Assembly (NCBI GenBank): GCA_964617645.1
Contig: CAZTYE010000007.1
Location: forward strand, 62,001-126,000
Direction of reading: 5' to 3'
From: JADJGC01 sp964617645
Lineage (GTDB): Bacteria > Zixibacteria > MSB-5A5 > CAIYYT01
Length of the DNA: 64,000 nucleotides
Shown: positions 25,430 through 33,746 of the stretch, piece by piece
How the letters are laid out: every line of letters begins with the position of its first letter
Position numbering within the stretch: position 1 is the stretch's first letter
Made by a program: the position numbers and the translations under genes
The notes under the pieces: generated by a model
The model's input: the letters and a program-made list of their open reading frames with translations, nothing else
Databases searched by the model: none
Told to the model about the DNA's origin: nothing

Positions 25430-26329
25430 TCATTCGTCCCAGGTCAGCGGACCTTCCGCAAATCGTCTCTGGAGATTTCCGAAGACGTAGGTCCACGCGC
25501 GATCGAAGTAGGCGTAGATTTCGTCCCAGTCGGCGCCAACTCCCCACCCGACGTGGTGGAATTTTACCGCGACCGAGTCTGCGCCCTTTTCTTCAAAAAG
25601 GACGACGACCCGCGTTCGCACATCACGCAGCGGACCGAATTTTGGCGGCGCGTTCCACTCGAAGGAAAACATCTTCATTGGCAGATAGCTGAGAACGCGA
25701 TTGCCCTCGCCGCCACGCAATCCCGGCGGAGCGGACATGTCGAAGTAGATTTCGTAGGCGCCACCGGGGCGCAGATCGATCATCGTGGCCGGGGCAAAGA
25801 ACTGGCGCGCACCCTCGTTGCTGGTCCACGCATCCCAAACATCTTTGAGCGATGCCTTGATCGTGGCCTCCCGGTAAATCTCACGATCCGTGCACTCCGT
25901 CGGGATCCGATCCTTGCGCTGATAGTCTGATAAGAGCGAGACCACCATTTCTGAGAGATGGTAAGTGTGCAGGCCCTTAACGACCGACGGCTCTTCATCC
26001 ATGATTGCGCGCGCTGCCTCCTCATTCGCAACCTTCAGCACCACGAGGCCGAATTTGCCCCAGACCGGGCCGGCCATCAAGACGACGCCCTTAGCCGTGA
26101 GTTCCTTCAAGTAGTCGAAGTGTTCGCCGAGAATCGCCTCTTCAGCTTTGGTCATATTGTCCGGCCAGCCCGGTCGAGTGCCGTGCAGTTCGACCAAATA
26201 GAATTTAGGCGGCGTGGGATTTTCCTGAGCCTGAGCCGCCATGGCAAACAAGAGCCCGGCACTGAACGCGAAAAGCGCCGGGAAGATCAACGGGAATTCA
26301 CTCCAGAAAGTATGGCCGATAGCAATCAT
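25430..26329 (-). CDS. Secreted YCII-AHSA1 (SRPBCC) fusion protein
   Basis: 299 residues. A signal peptide (FPLIFPALFAFSAGLLFAMAAQAQE, ending near residue 36) precedes a YCII-type domain (about 42-115, KFYLVELHGTRPGWP ... GKFGLVVLKVANEEAARAIMDEEPSVVKG). An AHSA1/SRPBCC ligand-binding domain follows from about 145 to the end (IYREATIKASLKDVWDAWTSNEGARQFFAP). Both domains are usually cytoplasmic and separate, so the secreted fusion is unusual. Substrate unknown. Ribosome site AAGGAG eleven bases upstream. Confidence 0.8.
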   Translation of the reverse strand: MIAIGHTFWSEFPLIFPALFAFSAGLLFAMAAQAQENPTPPKFYLVELHGTRPGWPDNMTKAEEAILGEHFDYLKELTAKGVVLMAGPVWGKFGLVVLKVANEEAARAIMDEEPSVVKGLHTYHLSEMVVSLLSDYQRKDRIPTECTDREIYREATIKASLKDVWDAWTSNEGARQFFAPATMIDLRPGGAYEIYFDMSAPPGLRGGEGNRVLSYLPMKMFSFEWNAPPKFGPLRDVRTRVVVLFEEKGADSVAVKFHHVGWGVGADWDEIYAYFDRAWTYVFGNLQRRFAEGPLTWDE

Positions 26330-26483
26330 GAATCACTTTTCTCCTTCATAGCTACTGTTACGCAAGCAGCGACATTCTATTAACGGCGAAGACGCAAAAA
26401 TAAGCCGGTCCGGAGATCCGGACAATGTGAATCGGCATAATCATCGCTGGCTCGGATGTGGTCGAAAAGGTAGATTCGGCAGT

Positions 26484-26927
26484 ATGAACTTATCCCGCCT
26501 TTCAATTCGGAAGCCGGCTGCCCGCCGCACTACACTGGTGGCGATCGCCGGACTACTCTGGACACTCGTTGGTATCGGCCTGGTGAGCGTTGCCGGCTAC
26601 TGGCTGTATCATGAGCCACTGGCGCGGGGTGTATTATTGGCTGTCATCGGGATTGCGGCCGGGTTGCTGCTATTTCGCCCACTGTTTACCAAATTGGTGG
26701 CGGTGAATCTCGACCGCATCCATGCGATTGCACCGGCACAGGACGAGGTCTGCGTCTTTGCCTTTCAGAATGTTCGCAGCTACTTGATGATCTTTGTGAT
26801 GATGGCTATGGGTTATGCGCTTCGCCATTCGCCGCTGCCGAAGGCCTTTCTCGGCGCCGGTTATCTCGCCATCGGTGTCGCGCTGATCGGGGCATCGCTG
26901 CATTACTACCGCCGCCTGCGGCGATAA
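26484..26927 (+). CDS. Predicted four-TM inner-membrane protein, unknown function
   Basis: Not recognised. About 147 residues from ATG 26484 (an in-frame GTG 19 codons earlier is also possible). After a basic start (MNLSRLSIRKPAARR) there are four hydrophobic segments, paired around VAIAGLLWTLVGIGLVSVAGYWL, ARGVLLAVIGIAAGLLLF, YLMIFVMMAMGYAL and AGYLAIGVALIGASL. The loop between the second and third carries charged residues. No catalytic motif seen. Confidence 0.7.
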   Translation: MNLSRLSIRKPAARRTTLVAIAGLLWTLVGIGLVSVAGYWLYHEPLARGVLLAVIGIAAGLLLFRPLFTKLVAVNLDRIHAIAPAQDEVCVFAFQNVRSYLMIFVMMAMGYALRHSPLPKAFLGAGYLAIGVALIGASLHYYRRLRR

Positions 26928-26969
26928 GACTCATCCGACGAGCAGTCAGGGAAGATCGCGCCTTTGCGC

Positions 26970-26998
26970 TTGTCAAGCAGGCAAAGTTGATCTATTCT
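26970..26998 (+). promoter_or_regulatory. Promoter of the PPDK-regulator gene, predicted leaderless
   Basis: TTGTCA (26970-26975), 17-base spacer, TATTCT (26993-26998). The transcription start would fall about seven bases later, at or next to the ATG at 27005. No Shine-Dalgarno sequence is present between promoter and start. Confidence 0.5.
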
Positions 26999-27004
26999 AA
27001 ATTC

Positions 27005-27880
27005 ATGGCTGTCCCAATAAGCGAATCAAAACCAATTATCATTGTCTCCGACGGAACCGGCCGGACCGCGCGCCGATTGCTTGACGCCGTGCTCGCCCAG
27101 TATGCCGAGCAGAAGGTGACATTCACGATCAGGCGGACGTTCCAGGCAGTTACCACCAAAGCGCAGGCGGAAAAGATCGTCGAAGAAATCAGCGACGAGT
27201 ACCTGGTGATCTACTCGATCATCTCGCTTGAACTCGGGACTTATTTTCATGAGATCCTCGAGGAACGGGGAATATTGCACCTTAACGTGCTTCGGCCAAT
27301 GATCAAAACGCTATCGAAGTTCCTGGGAGTACATCCGGAATTCAAACCGGGATTGCTGCAAATCGTCGATGACAATTACTACCGTAAGCTGGATGCCATC
27401 GGCTACACGGTTGAACACGACGACGGCCGCGGTCATCGCATCGAAGAGGCCGATTTAGTGCTTGTCGGGCTATCACGCACCTGCAAAACGCCGATTTCGA
27501 TGTATCTGGCGTGCAACTTCGGACTCAAAATCGCAAATATTCCGGTCATCGCCGACTCGACGTTTCGCCATCAGATGCTCAACCGTCTGCGGGCGGTTCC
27601 GGCCGGCCGCATTATTGGTCTCATGATTCAGGCCAATGAACTGGTGCGGATTCGCGAGGAGCGAGCCGGGCTTCTGGTCGGCGATCCGGCGCGAAAGCAT
27701 GACCTGATCGCTTACCACGATGTAACGCAGATTCGTAACGAGTTGCGCTTCTGTCGGCAGTTGTATGCCGAGAATAATTGGGAGTCGATCGATGTGACGC
27801 GCCGGGCGATTGAGGAAGTCGGCGCGGAGATTCTCCAAACGTTGAAGATTCCGGTCGATAATCTGCGAGAAACGATGTAG
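27005..27880 (+). CDS. PPDK/PEP synthase regulatory kinase-pyrophosphorylase (DUF299)
   Basis: Bifunctional enzyme that inactivates pyruvate phosphate dikinase or PEP synthase by ADP-dependent Thr phosphorylation and reactivates it by phosphorolysis. Motifs: IIIVSDGTGRTARRLLDAVLAQ at the N-terminus, GLSRTCKTPISMYLA (phosphate-binding loop, near residues 154-168), ANIPVI, and GLMIQANELVRIREERAGLL. The family usually has SRTSKTP; Cys replaces Ser here. 291 residues from ATG 27005; a TTG six codons earlier is less likely. Its target dikinase is not in the window. Confidence 0.92.
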   Translation: MAVPISESKPIIIVSDGTGRTARRLLDAVLAQYAEQKVTFTIRRTFQAVTTKAQAEKIVEEISDEYLVIYSIISLELGTYFHEILEERGILHLNVLRPMIKTLSKFLGVHPEFKPGLLQIVDDNYYRKLDAIGYTVEHDDGRGHRIEEADLVLVGLSRTCKTPISMYLACNFGLKIANIPVIADSTFRHQMLNRLRAVPAGRIIGLMIQANELVRIREERAGLLVGDPARKHDLIAYHDVTQIRNELRFCRQLYAENNWESIDVTRRAIEEVGAEILQTLKIPVDNLRETM

Positions 27881-28006
27881 CATCAAGCGGCTGAACCGCT
27901 GCCGCTCTCGGTCGACTATAAGTGCGCAGGGAACCGGCAGCTTGTTTTGCAGGAGCGTAATCGCGATTAGCTGACGTATATGCATCGGTGAGAGCATCGG
28001 ACAGAT

Positions 28007-29389
28007 ATGCAAACGAAATTCAACGCAAGTTCTGATCGCCAAGAGAAGTTCAGCCTTCAATCTTCGCTGATCTACTTCGTGTGGAACAGCGGAGCAGCTC
28101 CGTTGGGCGGTGAAGCGCACTTGGAAGTCGGCACAAGCTTTGTCGGGGACGGCGCCCCGATTGAGATCACAGCCAAAACCGCCGCTGGGAAAAGTGTCGG
28201 CAAAATTACCGACAAGATCCGTAACAACAAGTTCGTAGGCTCGATGCCGATTCCTGACAACTTGCGACTCGGTGACCTGGTCTATTTCAAAGTGAAGCTG
28301 TCGAGCCATGGTCTCGAAGGCGAGTCGAACCGGATTCCGGTCGTTCTGCCGATCATCGTCAGCGATCTCAGCTGGAGCGCGACCGAGGCGCGTCGCGGTG
28401 ATACGCTGACTTTGAAAGCGAAAGTAAAGAACGTAATCAACGGCACTCCCGCTAAAGTTACAATATATGAATCCGATCAAGACGGCGCTCACGACAAGAT
28501 TTGCGAGCTGGAAACCACCGTTCAGGATGAGAAGATTGAGCTACAATGGGAATATCAATATCACGAGGACACTGATGAAATCCCCAGCGAGCAGGAGTTG
28601 CAGCAGTACGGGCGCAGCTATAACCCGCCGGAGTACTTCTTCACGGTCAAACTCGAAAACGACGAATACGGCCGTGACCAATCGTCGGGGCTGCTGCTGT
28701 TTAAAGATTGGATAGAGATCGAACTCCGCGACGATGAAGGCCGCGTTGTGCCGAATCAGCACTATAAGATAACGCTGCCCGATGGGACAGAGCGGGAGGG
28801 CGATCTCGATGATCAGGGCAAGGTACGCATCGAAGATGTGCCTCCCGGCCAGTTTACGATCACCTATCCCGGCGCGATTACGGCCGTCGATCAGGAGGAG
28901 TTAACCGAGAACGATACCGAAGCTGAACTCAGCGACTTCGAATTGGAAGTCGCGGATAAGGCCAAGATGATCATGGTTGATCCGAATCAATTGCCGGAAG
29001 GCACTGACCAGTTCACGACGACATTGAAGCCGAGACTATCAGCAAGTTCCGACGATCGCGCAGCATTGAGGCAGAGTTTGGGAGAAGGCCCTCCCAATCA
29101 TGACGCGCACCACATCGTTCCTTGCGGTGACAGCGCCGCCGAAGAGGCCCAGAACATTCTCAAGGAATACGGTGTCGGAATCAATGAAAAAGTCAATGGT
29201 GTCTACCTCCCGAACTTAGCTCAAGGCGCTGACTCTGAGCGCGGAATGGAGCCCTTCGCGGCAACCAGTCATCAGGAGACTCAGAGCCCCGAATACGTTG
29301 AAGCCGTCACTGCCCGGCTTCGCGAGGCCAAAAGTGAGCAAGATGTGCGCGCCATTCTTGAGCAGATAAAGTCTGAGTTGATCGGGTGA
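28007..29389 (+). CDS. Polymorphic-toxin-type protein with C-terminal AHH nuclease domain
   Basis: 460 residues without signal peptide. Residues 1 to about 230 look like two beta-rich Ig-like modules. Residues 235-290 contain DWIEIELRDDEGRVVPNQHY, then LPDGTEREGDLDDQGKVRIEDVPPG, a carboxypeptidase-regulatory-like module that I associate with type VI and related contractile-injection cargo. The C-terminal 95 residues are an AHH-superfamily HNH nuclease: Ala367-His368-His369-Ile-Val-Pro, GVGINEKVNGVYLP and SHQETQSPEYVEAV, with the catalytic His cluster intact. Target (DNA or RNA) unknown. Followed 59 bases later by a large putative membrane-active protein; no immunity gene recognised. Confidence 0.82.
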   Translation: MQTKFNASSDRQEKFSLQSSLIYFVWNSGAAPLGGEAHLEVGTSFVGDGAPIEITAKTAAGKSVGKITDKIRNNKFVGSMPIPDNLRLGDLVYFKVKLSSHGLEGESNRIPVVLPIIVSDLSWSATEARRGDTLTLKAKVKNVINGTPAKVTIYESDQDGAHDKICELETTVQDEKIELQWEYQYHEDTDEIPSEQELQQYGRSYNPPEYFFTVKLENDEYGRDQSSGLLLFKDWIEIELRDDEGRVVPNQHYKITLPDGTEREGDLDDQGKVRIEDVPPGQFTITYPGAITAVDQEELTENDTEAELSDFELEVADKAKMIMVDPNQLPEGTDQFTTTLKPRLSASSDDRAALRQSLGEGPPNHDAHHIVPCGDSAAEEAQNILKEYGVGINEKVNGVYLPNLAQGADSERGMEPFAATSHQETQSPEYVEAVTARLREAKSEQDVRAILEQIKSELIG

Positions 29390-29448
29390 TTTTGTAATCT
29401 TATCACCGCCACAGGATATTATGTGAGCATTGAGAGACGATATCAGGT

Positions 29449-31845
29449 ATGACAAACGATACAACAGATTCAGTTCATAGTGTCTCGTCAGGTCAGGCTT
29501 CGACAACACGACTTAGCAACCGGATTGCCGTCATTCTGAGCCGCTTCAACTACGTTACATACGATGCCTTGGGAAGCAATCTGCCGCCCCAGGGTTTCTT
29601 CGGCTTCATTGGCCGGATACTCAACGGCTCCGGCGGTCAGTTCCGCTACGTTGAGACTCAGGACGACTTGCTCACACTCTTCAAAGAAGACCATCTTACT
29701 GACATACCGTGGCGGATGCGGCCGCTCGTATCCGAGGCGACTGACCGATGGATCTACATTTACTGCCAGCCACGGGAAGTGATTTGGCAGATTCACTACC
29801 GGGGCATCCTCGATTGGGACTGCGATGAATTTCTGCGGGATGGAGATGGCGACTTCCAGCCACAACGGAGCGAGAGTTCGGGCGGCAGGCTCTATGAGAT
29901 TTCTCGGCGCGACCTTCCCGATTGTTTTGGCATTGCTCTGCCGAGCCAGGTGGACATGAAGACCGCCGACATGATTTTCACAGGCGGTTACCGGGCAAAT
30001 TCCGATTTCCTGCGCTTTGCTAAGCTGCGACTTATCAACCGACTCAGCACGCAAGGGCCCGCGGAGGCGCGCTTGATCGTATTCGATCCCGGAAATCTGG
30101 TTGATATGACGATTGATGCTTTGTCCGCCTACGAGCGTCTGATGACACTTGTCGATATCCGCCTGCCTTCCGGGCGTCTTTCGGCGGAGCAACGACGCAT
30201 TCGACTCAAGGGGATACTGGCGTGCCTCTGCAAGCAGTTGGCGGAAGCAGACAGCGCGTTGGAAGACGACTTCAACATGGGGCAATTGGACGCGGAGTTT
30301 ACGCGCTACGCTGATTACGGAGCGCGACGCTGCCGCCTCATCGACAATCTCTATAATTTCCTGTCGCGACCGGTGATGCTTGATCTTCAGAAGCAGTTTA
30401 TGGTATTCAGCGAAGGCGACCAGCGCCCGGACGGCAAAGTGTGGCTGCAGATCATCGCCGCGATGACTTCAATCGCCGGCGATCACGAGTTGCTCTCCGA
30501 CTATCTTGTCGATCAGGCGCGCGCCGAAACGAGCGAGAATGCTTGGGCGGCGTTCTTCAAGGCCTCCCTGGGCCGCGGCGGTCCGCAAGAAACGGCGATG
30601 GCGAACGCGTGGAAGACGGGTTTTAGCCAGGTTGACGCCGCCGAGATGATTTCGTCGACGTTTACAGTTGCCGCGTACGAACTGCTTTTCGCTTACGTCG
30701 GGCGGCCCGCAGATTTCTCCGGTTATGTTGACGAACTGCAGGCGCTCAGAGACTGTGTCGGCCGCAATGTCCGGGCATTGGGCGCGGCCAATGTGACTGA
30801 AGGCGCAATGGCAAAGATTGCCAGCGTCTATCGGGTTGCCAACGGGCTTGGCGAACTCAAAGCGATTCTCGAAGGACGAGTAGATGCCGGACGAATCGCG
30901 AGTGTCTCCGACAGCCTGGCCAACGCGGCGACATTGGCGGGCGCTAAGGGTCTGGCGATGAAAGCGCTCGTCGTCAAGAACATCTTTGATATTTATGCCA
31001 GTGGATCGGGAGCGGTGGATCGCATCCAGATGGAGGACTACAACGCCGCCGTCGGGCACGCGATGGTCGTTGGTGCCGGACTCGCAGAACTGGGCCTGAT
31101 CGGTTATGGAGTCGCTACAGGGGCGAGCGTTGGTGGACCTGTTGGCGCGATCATCGGTCTTGTATCGGCTGCCGGAGCGGTGATCGTAATTTTGGCGACG
31201 GACAGCGACACGGAGTACTTTGCGCGTCGCTGTATGTGGGGGCAAACTCCGGGGGAGGGAACTGCAAGCCCCGGCTGGATCGTGGGAACCTGCGATGATT
31301 GGCGGGCCGACGATCAAGGTTTGAAAAAGCAACTTCACTCTCTGATCAATTGCCTGCATCGATTCACGGTGGCGCATAGTTTTGATCCAACGCCGAGAGT
31401 CGTGGAAATCAACATTCGAACGAAATTCCTGCCCGATGCCGCCAAATTCGTATTTCGCGGCGAGTTCAAGACGGCCGGTGGACGTACGTCGAGGACGCTG
31501 TTTACTCTGCGTTTTCCGTCTCATCGCCGCGATCGCTATCAGGATTTCACAGTCCCGACTTCCGGAGGACGGTCAATCATCTCCGCCAATTACCGCGTGC
31601 AACAAGACGGCGAGGAATTCCTGATCACGGTCAATCTGAAGATGGCAGAAGGCTATACAACAGGCGAGGGATGGTTGACTTGCCAGCCATTTGGCCATCA
31701 AGAATTTACTGTTCCGCACGATGGACAAGCCTTCCATCTGCAGCAGCTCATCGAACACTCGAATATCCTCATCAATCGCGATCGCGACTATGCTTTTGAC
31801 ACCGATGAGTGGGATTCGATGCCCGGCTGGACGACACGGGGATGA
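29449..31845 (+). CDS. Large protein with glycine-zipper membrane segment, putative effector
   Basis: 798 residues, no signal peptide. Residues 1-130 form an alpha/beta region including RWIYIYCQPREVIWQIHY. The middle (130-530) is mostly helical. Residues about 532-585 are hydrophobic and rich in small residues (VVGAGLAELGLIGYGVATGA then GGPVGAIIGLVSAAGAVIVI), resembling the glycine-zipper membrane segments of pore-forming effectors. Directly after comes DTEYFARRCMWG, which recalls the 'WL..C.WG' end of such segments in some type VI effectors. Residues 600-798 are beta-rich. Function is inferred from this layout and from pairing with the AHH nuclease; no confirmed family assignment. Confidence 0.7.
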   Translation: MTNDTTDSVHSVSSGQASTTRLSNRIAVILSRFNYVTYDALGSNLPPQGFFGFIGRILNGSGGQFRYVETQDDLLTLFKEDHLTDIPWRMRPLVSEATDRWIYIYCQPREVIWQIHYRGILDWDCDEFLRDGDGDFQPQRSESSGGRLYEISRRDLPDCFGIALPSQVDMKTADMIFTGGYRANSDFLRFAKLRLINRLSTQGPAEARLIVFDPGNLVDMTIDALSAYERLMTLVDIRLPSGRLSAEQRRIRLKGILACLCKQLAEADSALEDDFNMGQLDAEFTRYADYGARRCRLIDNLYNFLSRPVMLDLQKQFMVFSEGDQRPDGKVWLQIIAAMTSIAGDHELLSDYLVDQARAETSENAWAAFFKASLGRGGPQETAMANAWKTGFSQVDAAEMISSTFTVAAYELLFAYVGRPADFSGYVDELQALRDCVGRNVRALGAANVTEGAMAKIASVYRVANGLGELKAILEGRVDAGRIASVSDSLANAATLAGAKGLAMKALVVKNIFDIYASGSGAVDRIQMEDYNAAVGHAMVVGAGLAELGLIGYGVATGASVGGPVGAIIGLVSAAGAVIVILATDSDTEYFARRCMWGQTPGEGTASPGWIVGTCDDWRADDQGLKKQLHSLINCLHRFTVAHSFDPTPRVVEINIRTKFLPDAAKFVFRGEFKTAGGRTSRTLFTLRFPSHRRDRYQDFTVPTSGGRSIISANYRVQQDGEEFLITVNLKMAEGYTTGEGWLTCQPFGHQEFTVPHDGQAFHLQQLIEHSNILINRDRDYAFDTDEWDSMPGWTTRG

Positions 31846-31969
31846 CGAGTATCGATTCAATGCGGAAGCCCCTCGTTGCATCCTGCCAACAGTGAAAATC
31901 GGACTGACACTGCGTGGCTCGCAGAACTCCCACACGCGTTTCGTTTTGGGGTATAGGGAATCATCTACA

Positions 31970-32042
31970 TCGGGGCGAGCAGACTTGAACTGCCGACCTC
32001 TCGCACCCCAAGCGAGCACGCTACCAACTGCGCCACGCCCCG
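31970..32042 (-). tRNA. tRNA-Pro(GGG)
   Basis: Complete cloverleaf of 73 nt. Acceptor CGGGGCG/CGCCCCG is perfectly paired with discriminator A73; C1-G72 and A73 are proline identity elements. D-stem GCGC/GCGT, anticodon arm CTCGC-TTGGGGT-GCGAG with anticodon GGG, T-arm GGCAG-TTCAAGT-CTGCT. CCA is not encoded. The 3' end faces the toxin cassette at 28007-31845, the side on which integrating elements using a tRNA 3' end would sit. Confidence 0.95.
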
Positions 32043-32064
32043 ATACGGTCGAGCGACCGCAGTC

Positions 32065-32093
32065 ATTATAGCGTCACCGCCGATTCGGAACAA
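32065..32093 (-). promoter_or_regulatory. Promoter of tRNA-Pro
   Basis: On the minus strand TTGTTC (32093-32088), spacer of 17, and a perfect TATAAT (32070-32065). Predicted transcription start is near 32058, about 16 bases before the mature 5' end. Confidence 0.8.
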
Positions 32094-32105
32094 CCGAAAT
32101 ATCGC

Positions 32106-32133
32106 TTGTCGCCCCTGAAGACCTACCTATATT
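32106..32133 (+). promoter_or_regulatory. Promoter of the following membrane-protein gene
   Basis: TTGTCG (32106-32111), 16-base spacer, TATATT (32128-32133). It runs opposite to the tRNA-Pro promoter about 15 bases away and implies that translation of the next gene starts downstream of about 32140. Confidence 0.55.
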
Positions 32134-32171
32134 CCTCCGAAAATTCGGATGTCGGATGCAGGTTGATTAAA

Positions 32172-33668
32172 GTGATTTACTGGTTTCTAATCTGGCTCTT
32201 CGTAGTTTTGACCCTCCCAAGCGCTGACTTGTCAGCTCAGGTAGCGAGCGCACAGGCGCGCACGCTGCGCCCCGGTGATCTCTATGAGGAGGGCGACCGC
32301 GTCGAGTTTAAGATCGAGCGGCGTGGTGAGGTCATTGGCCGCCAAAGGGCAACATGCGTCGGCAGTCGGTTGGTTGAGGGCGACTCACTTCTCTATTTTG
32401 AGATGGAGACCAAGTCGGTATTCGAGCGCTCGGGCAAGATGCTCGATATGAATGTAAAATGCGAAATCGGCTATCAGCCGAACGGCGCTGCGCGACGGTA
32501 CGATTACGAGCTATCGTTGCTCAACGCCAGCGTCACGCATCACGGTGTGCTCACCGGAACAGAATATGTTGGCGAAACGACTCGACTGGGGATTCGCCAG
32601 CCGTTCAACATACCCCTTCAACGCTGGCCGGTCATTTTCGACAACAATTTCGCGCTGCAATGGGAGATTGCGCTTTATCCGATTCGCCGCAATCCGGGCG
32701 ACACACTGCACGCCGAGACTCTGATTCCGCAGTTGGATCGGCTGGTAGCGGTCACAATTGTCGTTCAGCCGAACGAAACCATTGTTTACGGCGGACAGAC
32801 GGTTACGACTCGCGTACTCAAACTCGATCAACTCAATCAAACGATCTACTTGGACGAGCGGGGTGTGCTTCTGAAGGCTGTTGACAAACAAAGCGGAATT
32901 TCCGTGACCCGTCTCGCCGCCGGCGAAACCGCGGAGTTGCCTACTCAGCCATTTCTCGACACGTTCATGAGCCGCATCCCCGGCTATGGAATGCTCGCGG
33001 CTTTGGCGGCCGTCTGGGCGGCAGGATTCGGTTGGCGCCGTGTCAATTCTTCATGGCCGTGGGTGATTCTCGTAGTCGGAGCGAGCCTATACGTCCTGTC
33101 GCTGCAGATCCTGCCATGGGTTCAGGAACGATATTTCTCGTTCGTGCTTGACCCGCGGTCGCCTTCGACGAGCATCTATATTCCGCTGCTTGGCTCGGCG
33201 TTGATATTCGCTCTGGTTGAGCTATTAGCGATCGTGTCGCCTCTGGTCGTTCTCAATGGAGCGAAAAGGCTGACGGCTACGCGAGCCGCAATTGCGATTG
33301 GCGCATTCTCCGGGATCGGTTTCGGACTGATTCAGGCTTGCAACCTGACCGGGTTTGGTCCCGACGGATCGCTCCTCATCAGGGCCGACCTGCTGCAGAA
33401 GTTCGCATTAATTGGTTTGAACGCCGTTTGCGGCGCGTGGCTCGCCCAGTTGATCGTGAGGCGACAACCGGCAGTATTCTACCTTTTTCCCATCGGATTC
33501 AAGATGTTATTCAATTGGACGGCGGCGTTCCTGCAGAAGGGCGCGCTAACGGTTGCCCAACATGCCGTGCTGGGGTTAGTGGTCACTCTCCTGGCATTAG
33601 TCGCATACTTCTTGATTTACCGCCGCGAACCGTTGCCGGCACAGCTAAAACCCGCCCGGAAATCTTGA
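32172..33668 (+). CDS. Membrane protein with N-terminal periplasmic beta domain and 7-8 TM C-terminus
   Basis: 498 residues from GTG 32172, chosen because AGGT lies eight bases upstream and the predicted promoter excludes the earlier TTG at 32106. Signal sequence WFLIWLFVVLTLPSADLSAQ, then a soluble beta-rich domain to about residue 260 (RPGDLYEEGDRVEFKIERRGEVIGRQ), then seven to eight hydrophobic segments. The segment ALVELLAIVSPLVVLNGAKR followed by AFSGIGFGLIQACNL is faintly like PrsW/YhfC-type intramembrane peptidases, but the usual second Glu is Gln here. No firm assignment. Confidence 0.7.
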   Translation: MIYWFLIWLFVVLTLPSADLSAQVASAQARTLRPGDLYEEGDRVEFKIERRGEVIGRQRATCVGSRLVEGDSLLYFEMETKSVFERSGKMLDMNVKCEIGYQPNGAARRYDYELSLLNASVTHHGVLTGTEYVGETTRLGIRQPFNIPLQRWPVIFDNNFALQWEIALYPIRRNPGDTLHAETLIPQLDRLVAVTIVVQPNETIVYGGQTVTTRVLKLDQLNQTIYLDERGVLLKAVDKQSGISVTRLAAGETAELPTQPFLDTFMSRIPGYGMLAALAAVWAAGFGWRRVNSSWPWVILVVGASLYVLSLQILPWVQERYFSFVLDPRSPSTSIYIPLLGSALIFALVELLAIVSPLVVLNGAKRLTATRAAIAIGAFSGIGFGLIQACNLTGFGPDGSLLIRADLLQKFALIGLNAVCGAWLAQLIVRRQPAVFYLFPIGFKMLFNWTAAFLQKGALTVAQHAVLGLVVTLLALVAYFLIYRREPLPAQLKPARKS

Positions 33669-33746
33669 CGAATTTTGCTTTTTCTGATCTGCCGCAGCGG
33701 TTATATTCGGCGTGACACGATGTTGTCAGCAGGAGGTTAATGTAAT

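Noticed and set aside
27881..28006. Direct repeat (attL/attR) of the tRNA-Pro 3' end on the far side of the toxin cassette
   Set aside because: Compared by eye with the last 20 bases of the tRNA; no matching stretch.
27473..28492. Minus-strand reading frame (339 codons) spanning the end of the PPDK regulator and the start of the toxin gene
   Set aside because: It overlaps two supported plus-strand genes and carries no recognisable motif; I considered it as a hidden immunity gene but found no support.
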